A stretch of DNA of 64,000 bases from Nakazawaea peltata (taxonomy: Eukaryota > Ascomycota > Pichiomycetes > Alaninales > Pachysolenaceae), in the NCBI GenBank assembly GCA_001599355.1, contig BCGQ01000001.1, forward strand, positions 1,801,135 to 1,865,134. The letters run 5' to 3'. Below the pieces are notes generated by a model. The model did no database searches. It worked only from the letters and a program-made list of their open reading frames with translations, and had not been told where the DNA came from. Below, piece after piece: positions 20,840-30,147 of this stretch. The position numbers and the translations under genes were made by a program. Position 1 is the first letter of the stretch. Every line of letters begins with the position of its first letter.

Positions 20840-22918
20840 CTAACATTCATCTAAGAAACATAACCCTATTTGGTAGTTGATCTTATCTCTGACCATGCTC
20901 ATTAACTCAGGTACATTGCTAGGCAATGAACCGTCGATTAACTCCAATTGGAATCTCCAATCATTAGCTTTATCTTCTACCTGTTCCATGTATTCTTCAC
21001 TAACCATCAGACGATATAACAGTTCACATTCTTCATATGCTTCCACTACATCTTTAGGAGCATTTTCTTCCGAGTATTTTGATGACACTTGTGACTCGAA
21101 ATCTGACAGTAATCTCAAACTGGTGATAAGGTGTGACTTCTTGATAAAGTTTCCTGAATTTGCTCCAATCTGAACCTCGGATTTGGAGACATGCAAAAAT
21201 GGTGCCAATTGACACAAGAGCAAAGGTATGTACTTACTAGGCAAGTAAGGGAATTGGATCAACTGAATCAAGTATTCTATCAGTTCTGTATACTTATTCT
21301 CAGATTTGTTCAATAAGAATAAGTAGAAAATAGCATAAGGTGCCAAAGATTGTCTCAATGAGTCGGAAATTTCAAGATCATCGTCGGGGTTGGGGTTTGA
21401 GATTAACATATTTATCAACTCATCGGCAACTTTTTGACTCTTAAGCATCGAGTTCTCAAGAAGTAGCCAACATTTCTCTCTTAATGCCAGTAAATCTCCA
21501 CTTCTTCCTAAAAGAACTAAACTTTCATATATATTTCCCTTGTCGAACAACTTTTCACCGTTTTTAATGAGGATCGAAGTCAGTGTAGAGTGGAGTCTTA
21601 ATTTAGCACAAATTGACAAACACCATTCCAAATCATCATTAGTTGAACAATCATAGTTTGGTAAATATTCGGCAACGACCGAACGTGAATCATTGGTCTT
21701 CATATTTAAAAAGATACCTACACCAATTGGGATCAATTTCTGAATAGAAAGACATTCTAATCCATGAGAAATCAATAATGGTTCAGAAATTGATTTATCT
21801 TGGTCCTCTAAAAGGAATTTGTATCCACTGTATAATCCTTTGGCTTCGAATAAAACACTGGTGTAAGTTGCAGATGGGTGATCTAAAACTTCTAAACTCT
21901 TGATAACATTCAAATAATTACCCTGCATGGCATCAATACAAGCTTGTTCCCAAGTCAAAAGATCATCTGAGGTGTTCTTAGACACGAAATTCTCCAAACT
22001 GGATTTGAAATATTCACTAATGAAGTTCTCTGAAGGTAATTCAAAGAGATACTTCAGCAAGAAACATTCATACCAAGTGTCAGTATTCTTTAATATTGCC
22101 GAAGCAGAGCCTGTCATGATACTAACAATCTCATGAATGGCATTTTTGATGACAGAATTCGTCACGTTCAAATTTCTAAAGTTGTCTCTTAACTCACAAC
22201 ATTTCTGTTTCCAATGGATGAAAAGTTTGTTGTCCATACTGAACAGGACAGTGTCATACGAAGATAATAATACAGCCAAATCCTCTATCACCAAAAAGAG
22301 GTCATTATCAGAAGATTCAAGCGATTGGTATTTGGATTGCGAAATGGCATTCACCAGCTGAGCAAATAATCCTCTAGTGATCAACTTCTTAAGGTAAGAA
22401 GTCCAGAACAAAACATTTTGACATGGAGGCTTATCACCAGAGAGGACGGTCTCTGCAAGCTCCAAATCCGGTTGAATATCAGCTCTATTCACCCAGTTAA
22501 TAAACAAGACCAAGATCTCATCGGTAGTGGAATAAAATAAAGCACTTATTAAGCTCAAGATATTCATAACCTCCTCCAATTGGACCAACTTGGTGTCTGG
22601 GTCATCTGGGTCTTCTTGAGCACTTAGCTTGGTCTCGATCAAAGAATCCAAATCGGCAATCAATTTACTGATCGAAGAGTTCAAAATAAGCTGATTCTCG
22701 TGGTTCTTGATCAGCTTGGTCTTGGAGTCCTCGGCTATCACTATTCCAATGGCATCAGAAGGCAGATCATCGAGCAGAATGAAATCGTGATAGCTCTTGT
22801 CCTTGATCAAGTCCTCGAAATTCTGGAAACAGTTCTTTAAATACAAGTAGTACTCATCGGAGTGGTCATCTATAGTGACGGTTGGGTTGAAAGTGAGTTC
22901 TTCGTCACCAAAAGTCAT
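20840..22918 (-). CDS. NUP85: Nucleoporin of the Y-complex
   Basis: The ATG at 22918 gives 692 residues (S. cerevisiae Nup85 is 744). The protein is almost wholly alpha-helical, with the WxxxL-rich pattern of the ancestral coatomer element: NVLFWTSYLKKLITRGLFAQLVNAI, DTWYECFLLKYLFELPSENF and LEWCLSICAKLRLHSTLTSIL. Nup85 is a scaffold arm of the Nup84 (Y) complex of the nuclear pore, binding Seh1 through its N-terminal blade, here the region around residues 1-50 with EELTFNPTVTIDD. It shows no membrane segment or signal. Assignment rests on overall character and these segments, so it is good but not absolute. Confidence 0.8.
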   Translation of the reverse strand: MTFGDEELTFNPTVTIDDHSDEYYLYLKNCFQNFEDLIKDKSYHDFILLDDLPSDAIGIVIAEDSKTKLIKNHENQLILNSSISKLIADLDSLIETKLSAQEDPDDPDTKLVQLEEVMNILSLISALFYSTTDEILVLFINWVNRADIQPDLELAETVLSGDKPPCQNVLFWTSYLKKLITRGLFAQLVNAISQSKYQSLESSDNDLFLVIEDLAVLLSSYDTVLFSMDNKLFIHWKQKCCELRDNFRNLNVTNSVIKNAIHEIVSIMTGSASAILKNTDTWYECFLLKYLFELPSENFISEYFKSSLENFVSKNTSDDLLTWEQACIDAMQGNYLNVIKSLEVLDHPSATYTSVLFEAKGLYSGYKFLLEDQDKSISEPLLISHGLECLSIQKLIPIGVGIFLNMKTNDSRSVVAEYLPNYDCSTNDDLEWCLSICAKLRLHSTLTSILIKNGEKLFDKGNIYESLVLLGRSGDLLALREKCWLLLENSMLKSQKVADELINMLISNPNPDDDLEISDSLRQSLAPYAIFYLFLLNKSENKYTELIEYLIQLIQFPYLPSKYIPLLLCQLAPFLHVSKSEVQIGANSGNFIKKSHLITSLRLLSDFESQVSSKYSEENAPKDVVEAYEECELLYRLMVSEEYMEQVEDKANDWRFQLELIDGSLPSNVPELMSMVRDKINYQIGLCFLDEC

Positions 22919-23543
22919 AGCGCTGATGTTAAAATTAAGGGAATGGCGTGGATTCTTCGGGTTGGGTATTAATGGTGTCGTGCTGTAGTCTGTAGATCCC
23001 GAATTTACTCCAAATGATTGTGATGAATATCCAGATGGTTACCCTTCTTCCAATTCCTCATGGTTTTTGATCGCGAAGAGAAAGGATTTTTGTTTGGGTA
23101 TTTGAATTACTTAGAATGGAATTGAGTGTCCACGACCTTCGGAAAGGAGTAGGAAATTTATAGGGAAATACAGTGAGGGAATAGCAGGGAAATACTGTAA
23201 GAAAAAGCGCAGAGGAACACTGTAGGAAAACTGTAGAGAAGTACTGTAGGGAATGTATAGGGAAATACTGTAGGGAAATCTAGAGGGAAACACTGTAGGA
23301 AAATTTAGGGGCTATTAGGAAATAATATGCGGGAATGAATTTAGGGGCTATTAGAGGATGAATTAGTAGAGAGCACGGTGAATGGAAGGTGGAGGGAAAG
23401 TAAGAATGGCACATATATTAGACCATACACTAGCTAGAGCCTGAAATATCATACAGCAGTAACCAAAAATAGGCACACCATAGCATACCACATATATTAC
23501 AATATTAATACATATTTATACAACATCCTGATACACTACCATT
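22919..23543. other. Intergenic region upstream of NUP85, containing a degenerate tandem repeat
   Basis: No gene is recognised in these 625 bases. The first part is the NUP85 promoter. From about 23100 it becomes purine-rich and repetitive (listed separately). The last 150 bases are AT-rich with ATATATT blocks that fit the 3' region of the tail-anchored gene, whose stop is at 23544. A minus-strand open frame at 23111-23293 is only a shadow of the repeat. Confidence 0.6.
23155..23355. repeat. Degenerate short tandem repeat with core GGGAAATACTGTAG
   Basis: The core GGGAAATACTGTAG and close variants (AGGAACACTGTAGG, AGAAGTACTGTAGGG, GGGAAACACTGTAGG) recur about eight times over some 140 bases, with 12-20 base spacing. 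A second unit, GGGGCTATTAG, occurs twice right after it. The copies are imperfect, so this looks like an old or fast-evolving minisatellite, or a cluster of binding sites, between NUP85 and the tail-anchored gene. Confidence 0.75.
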
Positions 23544-24437
23544 CTAATTAGCAACCAAATAAGATATAACAAGTAGTAAAATCATACCAAGAATGTAAAT
23601 TGATGTTTTGAGAACAGAAATTAAAGTTCTTTGTGATCTTAATCTCTCGTATTCTCTTATTTCATTACTGATCCGTTGAATACGAGTCTCTAGAAGTGAG
23701 AGACGTTGATCAACTTGATGAAAAATGTCTTCTGATGGGTTTGTGGAATTAGGGGGATACAGAATCAGGGGTATATCAGAAATTTCAGCAGCGGAATCAG
23801 ATCCAGAATCAATTCCAGAATCAGTCTCATACTTAATATTGTGATTCCGGTCTATTGAGCTATCAGTTTTAGTCTGAGCAAGCACTGATTTTCTAGATTT
23901 AAATTCTTGAATTGCTAGATCTAACAATGATAAGTGGTCAGGCTTCTTCTCAGTTTTAACATTACTCTCTGTCGGAGGTGGAAGAGACATTTCCAATGGT
24001 TCAATCTTAACCTTTTTGATATCATCTTTAACATTAGACAAATTGACCTCTTCTGTACTACTCTTTCTTGCAGTCTTTTGCGTATCCTCTTTAATATCCT
24101 TTACATTATCCTTTTCCGTCTTGTAGATCATCTTCTTAAGCATATCTATCCGTTCCTGTCGTTTACGTGAAACTGGATAGACCGATGGCAGAACAATACT
24201 ATTTGAATTTCCATTAGATCGCACCTCATTGCTCTTAGATTTAATTGGTGAGGGATTCACCTGGGTGTGTTTGGGCTGTTGCATTTGTTCCAATAATCGA
24301 TCTCGTGTTTCTCTCAACCTGATAAACCTTGTTTTACTATCTTCAGTTTCTCTTCCTGCCTCCAATTGGTGAGGATTCAAAGTCGTGGGATCATTCCGCC
24401 GCTTACCAACTCCATCGGCGCTATTTACATGCTCCAT
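23544..24437 (-). CDS. Predicted tail-anchored membrane protein of unknown function
   Basis: The ATG at 24437 gives 297 residues. The body is charged and low-complexity, with basic motifs (KTRFIRLRETRDRLLEQMQQ near residues 36-55; SRKRQERIDMLKKMIYK near 90-110). A short amphipathic coiled coil (FHQVDQRLSLLETRIQRISNEIREYERL) precedes a single C-terminal hydrophobic segment (SVLKTSIYILGMILLLVISYLVAN). That arrangement fits GET-pathway tail-anchored insertion into the ER or another membrane, with the bulk facing the cytosol. I do not recognise the family. Two similar Arg/Lys-rich helices in the body may be an internal repeat. Its promoter holds the CCGAGGG repeat at 24613-24674. Confidence 0.7.
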   Translation of the reverse strand: MEHVNSADGVGKRRNDPTTLNPHQLEAGRETEDSKTRFIRLRETRDRLLEQMQQPKHTQVNPSPIKSKSNEVRSNGNSNSIVLPSVYPVSRKRQERIDMLKKMIYKTEKDNVKDIKEDTQKTARKSSTEEVNLSNVKDDIKKVKIEPLEMSLPPPTESNVKTEKKPDHLSLLDLAIQEFKSRKSVLAQTKTDSSIDRNHNIKYETDSGIDSGSDSAAEISDIPLILYPPNSTNPSEDIFHQVDQRLSLLETRIQRISNEIREYERLRSQRTLISVLKTSIYILGMILLLVISYLVAN

Positions 24438-24612
24438 ATCACACTTTTATATAATACATTAGACGATGTTAATCGTTTCTGATCAATCTTATTCTTGAGT
24501 TCAATGACCTCTTCTCTTCTGTTCTGTTCTTCACCATCAATTTATGTTTAGATTTTTGTTAGCGCGTGTTAGGGGTGGGAGCTTAGCGATTTATGAAATT
24601 TGATTCTTAGGG

Positions 24613-24674
24613 GACCGAGGGCATCCTTCATGACCGAGGGTGCTCATAGACCGAGGGTGCTACAATTCCGAGGG
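24613..24674. repeat. Four-copy CCGAGGG direct repeat in the promoter of the tail-anchored gene
   Basis: GACCGAGGG starts at 24613, 24632 and 24649, and TTCCGAGGG at 24666, spaced 19, 17 and 17 bases. The second and third copies extend to GACCGAGGGTGCT. The copies lie between the RIB1 stop (24713) and the ATG of the tail-anchored gene (24437), about 180-235 bases upstream of the latter. The regular spacing suggests multiple sites for one regulator; I cannot name it. Confidence 0.75.
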
Positions 24675-24712
24675 TAGTTTATCACATGATTCTATTCATT
24701 AATCATAATTTA

Positions 24713-25738
24713 TCATATATTAATTGGTTTCTGTAAAAGATGTCCCATTCTCTCTATCTTAGTCCTAAGATATCCATCAACCTCCTTCGATTCAACACCT
24801 CCTTTCTTATGTTGCCATGCTAATGGGATCATTGGTACTCTTTCTGTCACTTTAACCAAACGATCTCTTCCTTCAACAGCCACAATCTTATCAGGATTAT
24901 TAGTGAGTAACTTGATACTTGTTAAGTTCAAATCCAGAAGAATAGCTGTAGCTAATCCAAATGATCTCTTATCAGCAGGATGTCTCAACATTAAATTCAG
25001 TTGCACAGTATCAGCTCCAAGATCTTGTAAGTTGTATGCTTTCAATTTCTCACCTAATCCAATACCTCTACCTTCTTGTCTCAAGTAAACGATGCAACCT
25101 CTACCCTCTTTACCCATTAATCTTCCGGCTTCATCAAACTGCTCTCCACAATCACAACGGGCTGACCATGCTGTCTCTCCCGTATAACATTCAGAGTGAA
25201 TTCTCAGTAATGTATGTTGACATATACTTGATTCTGGTACGATCAAATTTCCTTCCTCGTCAAAGAACAATTCTTTCCCAGTTCTGGGGTCTCTATCGGC
25301 TTCGGTTCTTCCAGGGTATAATTTACCAACGTAAGCACCCCTAGTCATTCTATCACTTTGAGTTTCACCTGGTCTCTGCTTATATAGGCTTTTGGAATAT
25401 ATTTCCTCACCAAAGACAATCAGTAAATGCTCCTTATTATCAACGTTATTCGAATATAAATGCAAAAAGATCTCAGGACCTTGAGTAGTTGGGATACGAG
25501 CACGAGCAACACACTGTACTTCTGGCAACAGCTCTGGTAATAACTCTCTTTTTTTATCGTCAGTTGGACAGGATTCAAATGGGATCGCCAATGGCGTCGA
25601 TGGGAAAGATCCCGACGGCGAAATCGTCGGAGAAATCACCGGCAAATTGTCGAAAATATCTGCTCCTGCTCCTGCTCCCCCATCTACCACCACATTACTC
25701 TTCTTTACTATCGGCTTTGGTTGCGAAATACCGCTCAT
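24713..25738 (-). CDS. RIB1: GTP cyclohydrolase II, first enzyme of riboflavin synthesis
   Basis: The ATG at 25738 gives 341 residues (S. cerevisiae Rib1 is 345). After a Ser/Pro-rich leader of about 70 residues, the catalytic domain carries [12 protein letters not shown], the zinc ligands C184, C195 and C197 (ARCDCGEQ), [14 protein letters not shown] and the LLTNNPDK segment. The enzyme opens GTP to 2,5-diamino-6-ribosylamino-4(3H)-pyrimidinone 5'-phosphate, releasing formate and pyrophosphate, in the cytosol. Length, motif order and zinc cluster leave no doubt. Confidence 0.97.
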   Translation of the reverse strand: MSGISQPKPIVKKSNVVVDGGAGAGADIFDNLPVISPTISPSGSFPSTPLAIPFESCPTDDKKRELLPELLPEVQCVARARIPTTQGPEIFLHLYSNNVDNKEHLLIVFGEEIYSKSLYKQRPGETQSDRMTRGAYVGKLYPGRTEADRDPRTGKELFFDEEGNLIVPESSICQHTLLRIHSECYTGETAWSARCDCGEQFDEAGRLMGKEGRGCIVYLRQEGRGIGLGEKLKAYNLQDLGADTVQLNLMLRHPADKRSFGLATAILLDLNLTSIKLLTNNPDKIVAVEGRDRLVKVTERVPMIPLAWQHKKGGVESKEVDGYLRTKIERMGHLLQKPINI

Positions 25739-26051
25739 TATTATCGTTCCTATTTACACACGGCTGTTTAATATTCCCTCCCTCTATCTCTCACGATATT
25801 TATATCTATTGAAAAATCGCCTGCGCTTCTTCTCCTAATCTTAGTAATATCTTTGTAGTGCGTTTGGCTCTAGTTGCGTCATTACTAAATAAAAATTTTC
25901 CCGCTATCGAAGGGAGCGATTTATCCAGAAGATTACTGTTCCGGGAGGAAAATTAGTAATTATTACGGATATTAGGGACGGAAATGGAAGTTTGTGTTCT
26001 TATACACGACTAAAATAAATATTATGATTGTACACGACCTTTGAAGGGGGT
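25739..26051. promoter_or_regulatory. Spacer holding the RIB1 promoter and the end of the NADH dehydrogenase gene
   Basis: These 313 bases hold no gene. A pyrimidine-rich block precedes RIB1, and ACACGAC occurs twice near the far end, at 26006-26012 and within TACACGACCTTT at 26033-26044. The second resembles half of the palindrome found before SNF11 at 30955. No factor is assigned. Confidence 0.4.
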
Positions 26052-27749
26052 TTACTCTTTAGAACTATCTCTACCAAAGATGGATACTTTAAGCCAGTCT
26101 AAACAAATTAATACTTTGTTTTTCAGACTCATTGTCATGGCGACGTATGCAGTTCTCCAGAATAAGAAAGTTAACGAACCACCTGTAGCTACAGAACTCC
26201 AATCTCCCCATACTAAATCGGCGACGGCTCTTTCGGATCCAATATAAGCTAAGGCACCCATATGAGAATACTTGAAAGTGGTCAAATTTTGTTTGGCTTT
26301 AGTGAGTTTTCTTTCGATTTTGGATATCTGATCATCTACTGTTTCTCCCTCTGCCACTTTAGATAAGTCCCATTTACTTAACTCATACTCCAAATCTTCA
26401 ATCTTAGCAAGAGTTTCGAATAAGTTGGCTAAGTAAATACCTTGTTGATAAGCTACTTGAGCAGTCGGTGGGTTTTTAGTGATGGTACAGTCACCTAAAG
26501 CGAAAATATCGGTAGCCCCATTGACTTTCAAGAACTCATTGACTACAAGACCTCGTCTCTTCATTCTTTGATTTTTTTCTCCAATAGTCTCGGCAAGATC
26601 TTGTACTAAAGGTCTAACTCCATTACCTGTAGCCCAAACTAAAACACCATAAGGAAGAACCACCTCTTCTGAAGATCCATCTGCCTTTCTTACAGAAGCA
26701 ATAATCTCCTCTGAGTTGACCTGTTTAACCATAGTATTGACCCTCAAATCAATATTCAACTTATTAAATACAAATTCCGAATATGCAATCAATTTCTTAT
26801 TGAAACTGTTCAAAATATTCGGCAACAGTTCAATCAATTGAATAGTCACTTCGTTTTCAATGCCAGGGAACCATCTAGACAAATCGTCATCGATATAATC
26901 CTTGACTTCGGCAGCTAATTCGACACCAGTTGGACCTCCACCAATGACAGTGAAAGTCAATAATCTACGACGTTCAGGAGATCCTTTAGGCAACAATTGG
27001 GACAGTTCGATATTTCTCATCAATCTACTTCTAATTTGAACCAGATCTTGCAGTTCTTTCAAGAACAATGCATTCTCATAAACTCCGGGAGTATTGAAAG
27101 TGTTCGGTTGAGCTCCAACTGCCACTACTAAATAATCGTATTTGATCGTACTTGAAATTTGTTCATTAGCAGAAGAAGCAATACCTGGCATTGCCGAATT
27201 GGATTTATGAGTAACTGTCACCTCTTTGTTATCTGGATCAATTTTAGTCAGCTCAGCCTCAAAATATTGAACCTCGGCCGGAGTTTGTTTGGCAATCGCT
27301 CTCACTGGATCGATAATTGACTTCAAATCAATAGTCCCAGTAGGAACAGACGGCAATAACGGAGTGAATAAAAAGTAATTCCGAGGCGATACAATGATAA
27401 TATTGTACAACTCTGTGTTGAGATTTTTCAACAAAGAGATAGAACCCCACCCGGTTCCGAGAATAACCAAGGTCTTCTTCTTAGCCCCTTGAGCAGTGAA
27501 CTCGGATTGGGGCAATTGCTCAGATGGGTTCATCTCCTCATAGATCTTGTATCCCAAGTATCCCAATCCCAGTAATGTCGATAAATAAGTGGTCCTCCAG
27601 ATCAATAACCCGGTGCTTCTTATAGCGCCGGATCCTTTGGAAGTTTTCCTCTTTGAGGCCAAAAGAGCTTGCTGGGAAGAATTGAAACTTCTTTTATGAC
27701 ATTGGCGCCAACCTTGGCGAATTCCCACGTTCAAACCTCTCTTAAACAT
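26052..27749 (-). CDS. NDE1: Type II NADH:ubiquinone oxidoreductase, external (NDE1-like)
   Basis: The frame opens at a TTG; the first ATG is at 27749, giving 565 residues. A basic N-terminal presequence (MFKRGLNVGIRQGWRQCHKR) is followed by a hydrophobic segment (LLIWRTTYLSTLLGLGYLGY). The FAD fold VILGTGWGSISLLKNL is next, then SPRNYFLFTPLLPS and the NADH fold TVIGGGPTGVELAAEV, and the C-terminal amphipathic segment ends LDWLKVSIFGRDSSKE. The length and the segment before the FAD fold match the external enzymes Nde1/Nde2 better than Ndi1. It passes electrons from cytosolic NADH to ubiquinone at the outer face of the inner mitochondrial membrane without proton pumping. A standalone NDI1 assignment is the main alternative. 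Confidence 0.88.
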   Translation of the reverse strand: MFKRGLNVGIRQGWRQCHKRSFNSSQQALLASKRKTSKGSGAIRSTGLLIWRTTYLSTLLGLGYLGYKIYEEMNPSEQLPQSEFTAQGAKKKTLVILGTGWGSISLLKNLNTELYNIIIVSPRNYFLFTPLLPSVPTGTIDLKSIIDPVRAIAKQTPAEVQYFEAELTKIDPDNKEVTVTHKSNSAMPGIASSANEQISSTIKYDYLVVAVGAQPNTFNTPGVYENALFLKELQDLVQIRSRLMRNIELSQLLPKGSPERRRLLTFTVIGGGPTGVELAAEVKDYIDDDLSRWFPGIENEVTIQLIELLPNILNSFNKKLIAYSEFVFNKLNIDLRVNTMVKQVNSEEIIASVRKADGSSEEVVLPYGVLVWATGNGVRPLVQDLAETIGEKNQRMKRRGLVVNEFLKVNGATDIFALGDCTITKNPPTAQVAYQQGIYLANLFETLAKIEDLEYELSKWDLSKVAEGETVDDQISKIERKLTKAKQNLTTFKYSHMGALAYIGSERAVADLVWGDWSSVATGGSLTFLFWRTAYVAMTMSLKNKVLICLDWLKVSIFGRDSSKE

Positions 27750-28013
27750 CTTATCTCCTCCACTACTCACTATCTCTTTCAAGCAATAAAGAAGCAAAAT
27801 ACCCCATAATTAAATGTCATCGTTGATTTTCGCTCCCCTCGCAGTACATTTCTCAAAGAGGAAGTTGTTAGGAGGCCGGGACTTTTGAGGGGTAGATATG
27901 CAAGCAAACAAGAAGGTTTACAAAGGGGTGAGAATTGGGGGTAATGGGGGTAATCGCCGGGGTAAATACAAGGGACAAGCTAAGAGTAATATATTGGTGG
28001 TAATATATTGTAG

Positions 28014-28505
28014 TTAAACATTCCAAGCACTAATTACAAAAGCAAGAATGAAAGTGATATTGAAACTTGGTCTCTCAAAGATCATCTTTTCAACGTCAAT
28101 TTGACTAGTACCAAATTTGAGTATACGTTGGAATTTAACGTTGATAACATTCCGAGAATTCAACCATTGAATTAACAAATAAGTACTTAAAGTGACAGCC
28201 CATAAAACGTGACTTAATTTACCGATAATGATACCGGTGAACAAACCAACAAATGAACCAATTGACAACTCCTGATAATTCAATTTACCTCCAAAAGCAC
28301 CATCGTACTTTGGTTTCAACTCCAGTTGTGTTTGACGTAACTTATCACCAACATTTGGTTGTTGTAAAGTAGGAACTGCGTAGTCATTTCTAATAGGGGT
28401 CTTTGTAAGTTGCAGTACGTACATTGCCGAGGTGGCACCGACACCGAAGGCAACTTTCCTTCTTAAGACCGGGTTGTTGATTCCAATGAAGAGATTTCTG
28501 AACAT
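28014..28505 (-). CDS. FUN14: FUN14-family mitochondrial outer membrane protein
   Basis: The ATG at 28505 gives 163 residues. The basic N-terminus, a first hydrophobic stretch, and a central GGKLNYQELSIGSFVGLFTGIIIGKLSHVLW match the FUN14/FUNDC domain, with further hydrophobic segments at STYLLIQWL and ITFILAFVISAW. Yeast Fun14 is an integral mitochondrial outer membrane protein; animal homologues act in mitophagy and ER contacts. A divergent promoter with twin palindromes separates it from the orphan gene at 28749. Confidence 0.85.
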   Translation of the reverse strand: MFRNLFIGINNPVLRRKVAFGVGATSAMYVLQLTKTPIRNDYAVPTLQQPNVGDKLRQTQLELKPKYDGAFGGKLNYQELSIGSFVGLFTGIIIGKLSHVLWAVTLSTYLLIQWLNSRNVINVKFQRILKFGTSQIDVEKMIFERPSFNITFILAFVISAWNV

Positions 28506-28599
28506 AGTTGGTCAATAGTATGTAGTTGTTGTTAATTATCAACCTCAATCTCAATAGCAATTTGACACCTGGAGAAATTTCAGCTAGCGCACGCAACGT

Positions 28600-28662
28600 T
28601 GCTTATGTAAGCATATTGTTTTGTTAGCACAAAGCTTTGTTGGCACATTGCTTATGTAAGCA
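28600..28662. promoter_or_regulatory. Two identical palindromes TGCTTATGTAAGCA in a divergent promoter
   Basis: TGCTTATGTAAGCA occurs at 28600-28613 and again at 28649-28662, 49 bases apart. Each is symmetric except for the central TG, and the core TTATGTAA is bZIP-like. Between them lies the perfect palindrome ACAAAGCTTTGT. The cluster sits between FUN14 (start 28505, minus strand) and the orphan at 28749 (plus strand), so it could control both. Confidence 0.7.
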
Positions 28663-28748
28663 CATAGCACAGTAATAAAAAACGTCACAAAGATCTAAGT
28701 AGAGTTTGAATTGTAGAGGAAGTAGAGGGGAGTTGATTGGGAGTGAAA

Positions 28749-29528
28749 ATGCTTATTCTCACGGATTTTGATAGTGATAGCTTTAGTTTTGAGGAGGTGG
28801 ATCGAAGACAGGTGGTAGAATATAAGCAACTATCGCCGGCGGTATTTTTTGGCCCTATGGCCAGAATGCGACTCCACCTCCCTGACCAAAATGTGAGGGT
28901 TGTGGTGACATTTTCAGCTACAATCAAGGCAATAAGGCAATATTATCAGAATAACATGTCATCTGAGTCGATTATCATGTTGATTTTCGATGACCAGTTC
29001 GATATTAGCAAACATAATGCTCAGGAATTGAGTGTAATCGATGAGTTTCAATCGATTCAGTCTTTTTTATTAGAGCAAATGAATGACAAGTTCCATCTGA
29101 CAGCTAAATTATCGGTTCCTTTCTTAACTTCACCTGATATTTTGAAGAGTTTGAAAGTGGTGAACGAGTTTTTGAATAATGTGAGGAATCGGTGTCCTGA
29201 AATTGGCATTTTGATCAACTATAATGAGACCAAGCATACCCAGTCTGTATTATTACTGCTTAGTTATTTAGTTTGTTGTACTCCTGAGGTTGGAGTTCAA
29301 GGACTGCATGAGATTATACAAAGGTGGGGGACATTTAACATTGGAAATGGACAAGTTTTCCATGCTGGTGACTTGGATATGACTTCGCGGTCGTTACTAA
29401 CTCAACTATGGGAATCCCACTACCTCACTCAACAACAGCCCCATTTTGATACCCCTGATAAAAGGAAACCTTTAACTACAACACTGGATCTGGGTCAATC
29501 TAGTAAGAAGAAACGTATACTTGAATGA
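28749..29528 (+). CDS. Hypothetical protein with a basic nuclear-type C-terminus
   Basis: The frame opens at a TTG; the first ATG is at 28749, giving 260 residues. I do not recognise the family. The protein appears globular and alternates predicted strands and helices (VRVVVTFSATIKAIRQYY, SIIMLIFDDQF, IGILINYNETKHTQSVLLLLSYLVCC), and ends QSSKKKRILE, a plausible nuclear localisation signal. The SYLVCCTPEVGVQGLHEII segment vaguely recalls the non-catalytic N-terminal domain of dual-specificity phosphatases, but there is no CX5R motif, so this is only a guess. It is convergent with LSM5. Confidence 0.65.
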   Translation: MLILTDFDSDSFSFEEVDRRQVVEYKQLSPAVFFGPMARMRLHLPDQNVRVVVTFSATIKAIRQYYQNNMSSESIIMLIFDDQFDISKHNAQELSVIDEFQSIQSFLLEQMNDKFHLTAKLSVPFLTSPDILKSLKVVNEFLNNVRNRCPEIGILINYNETKHTQSVLLLLSYLVCCTPEVGVQGLHEIIQRWGTFNIGNGQVFHAGDLDMTSRSLLTQLWESHYLTQQQPHFDTPDKRKPLTTTLDLGQSSKKKRILE

Positions 29529-29611
29529 TTTAATGAATATATGATACTTAACTTAATCGTAATCTATCTCAATGATATCTTTATTCGCTTATATAATACA
29601 AATGACACAAA

Positions 29612-29919
29612 TCATTGTGGTCTTCCTCCTGGAACCATCTAAAATATGTTAGTAAACTGAATATGGAACGATTTTTTCGCTTGTTACTTACCATTGCAAT
29701 GTTATTTCCATTCAACAAAAGTTTTTTCTGCTTAGTGGTGGTTCCATCTGGGTTGAATTCGGTGACATCTTCCAAAACCATATTGACAAAGTCGTCGAAA
29801 CCAACCAATTTGCCAGTGAATTCTTTCTGGTGGGTCAATATCACGTAAATTTCAGATCCAATACATTTGTCGATCAACTCTAACGGTAAGATGGTAGATG
29901 GTGCACTCTCAGTAGACAT
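29612..29919 (-). CDS. LSM5: Sm-like protein of the Lsm1-7 and Lsm2-8 rings, spliced
   Basis: Two exons on the minus strand: 29919-29692 (76 codons) and 29638-29612. The 53-base intron (29691-29639) begins GTAAGT and ends with TTTACTAACATATTTTAG, an exact branch point. Splicing gives 84 residues ending [15 protein letters not shown], matching the Lsm5 C-terminus; the unspliced frame would end in an unrelated tail. The Sm fold is visible in [42 protein letters not shown] (Sm1) and [11 protein letters not shown] (Sm2). It takes part in U6 snRNA binding and mRNA decapping. The first ATG is at 29919; the frame starts six codons earlier at a GTG. Confidence 0.93.
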
Positions 29920-30147
29920 CTTGGTATATATGGTCACCTTTGAATAATCTGATTGTCTCCTTAATATGAACAGAAATGGACTAACCGCCGAGCTGAGTGG
30001 TTTTCGTTGAGTGGTGGATATGACTTCCTAGTTAGGATATTTCCTGATATGGAAATTTGATCAAACGAAGAAAAAGAGGAAAATTTGTTGATCAACGAAG
30101 AGAAGCGGCGGTTGATACCAGCAGAGACAGAAGAATAACAAAGCAAG

